From contig JAJYSQ010000067.1 in NCBI GenBank assembly GCA_021793495.1, positions 1 through 7,496 on the forward strand: a stretch of 7,496 bases of DNA. The letters run 5' to 3'. Below are positions 7,166 to 7,496 of this stretch, piece after piece. Source of the stretch: Actinomycetes bacterium (GTDB lineage: Bacteria; Actinomycetota; Actinomycetes; JAJYSQ01). Within the stretch, counting starts at the first letter, position 1; every line of letters begins with the position of its first letter. Under the pieces are notes generated by a model. The model did not search any database. It saw nothing but the letters and a program-made list of their open reading frames with translations, and was not told the origin of the DNA. A program made the translations under genes and the position numbers.

Positions 7166-7496
7166 GTGCGACCTCCCGCCTTCCGGGCGGCTCCGGCTCA
7201 TGTCCGGGTGCCCGCTTCCAGCGCCAACCTCGGCTCGGGGTTCGACGCCCTGGGACTGGCGCTCGGCATCCACGACGACGTGCTGCTCCGGGTGGCCGAC
7301 GAGGGCCTGCACGTGGACGTCGCCGGCGAGGGGGCTGGGGAGGTCTCTCGGGGCATCGACCACCTGGTGGTCCGGGCGGCGTACGCCGCGTTCGATCGGA
7401 TGGGTGGACGCCCGCACGGGCTGGACGTGGTCTGCGCCAACCGGATCCCGCAGGGGCGGGGTCTGGGCTCTTCGGCTGCGGCGATCGTGGCCGGGG
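7166..7496 (+). CDS. thrB: Homoserine kinase, N-terminal part; continues past the window
   Basis: A GHMP-family kinase that phosphorylates homoserine with ATP, supplying the substrate of ThrC. 110 residues are visible. VRVPASSANLGSGFDALGLAL (residues 13-33) is the N-terminal family signature, and IPQGRGLGSSAAAIVAG is the glycine/serine-rich ATP-binding motif 2 near the window end. The whole protein is normally about 300 residues, so roughly two thirds lie to the right. GTG 7166 is the only plausible start in this frame near the signature; it lies 4 bp after the thrC stop with no clear Shine-Dalgarno, implying coupling to thrC. GTG 7158, which overlaps the thrC stop, is in another frame and does not encode ThrB. 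Ser24 replaces the proline usual in the NLGPGFD motif, probably harmless. rho often follows thrB in this neighbourhood. Confidence 0.95.
   Translation, partial: MRPPAFRAAPAHVRVPASSANLGSGFDALGLALGIHDDVLLRVADEGLHVDVAGEGAGEVSRGIDHLVVRAAYAAFDRMGGRPHGLDVVCANRIPQGRGLGSSAAAIVAG

Noticed and set aside
1..7496. CRISPR arrays, insertion sequences, riboswitches, long direct repeats
   Set aside because: I found no regularly spaced repeats, no transposase other than the recombinase fragment, no recognisable lysine-riboswitch or T-box consensus, and no long direct repeat. Only careful reading was possible, so weak cases could be missed.

Overview
This 7.5 kb window is GC-rich, densely coding DNA from the chromosome of a high-GC Gram-positive bacterium (Actinomycetota). 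That assignment rests on the strong G/C bias at third codon positions, the frequent GTG starts, and the argS-lysA-hom-thrC-thrB order, a conserved actinobacterial arrangement (Mycobacterium tuberculosis has the same run, followed by rho). The genus cannot be fixed from sequence alone.

Left end (1-1153): the C-terminal part of a large serine recombinase enters from outside the window. Its open frame runs without a stop straight through a tRNA gene on the opposite strand. The tRNA is tRNA-Arg with anticodon CCG (1091 down to 1020), and its 3' end faces the recombinase. This is the geometry of an integrated element (prophage, ICE or similar) inserted at a tRNA 3' end, with the body of the element lying left of the window. 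It is the only sign of mobile DNA here.

Middle and right (1174-7496): a single co-directional run follows: a stand-alone receiver-domain response regulator, argS, lysA, hom, thrC and the start of thrB. Most junctions are very tight: a GTGA overlap between the response regulator and argS, 7 bp between argS and lysA, a GTGA overlap between hom and thrC, and 4 bp between thrC and thrB. Only lysA-hom has a real gap (109 bp), which holds a strong Shine-Dalgarno and possible RNA structure, so it is the likeliest internal control point.

Functionally, ArgS charges tRNA-Arg, LysA makes lysine from meso-diaminopimelate, and Hom, ThrB and ThrC convert aspartate semialdehyde to threonine through homoserine and phosphohomoserine. 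Hom also supplies homoserine for methionine. Lysine and threonine are the two branches of the aspartate pathway. The enzymes look intact and conventional. The items worth a second look are the recombinase/tRNA fusion junction, the orphan response regulator coupled to argS, and the hom leader. I see no evidence of a wholly new system.
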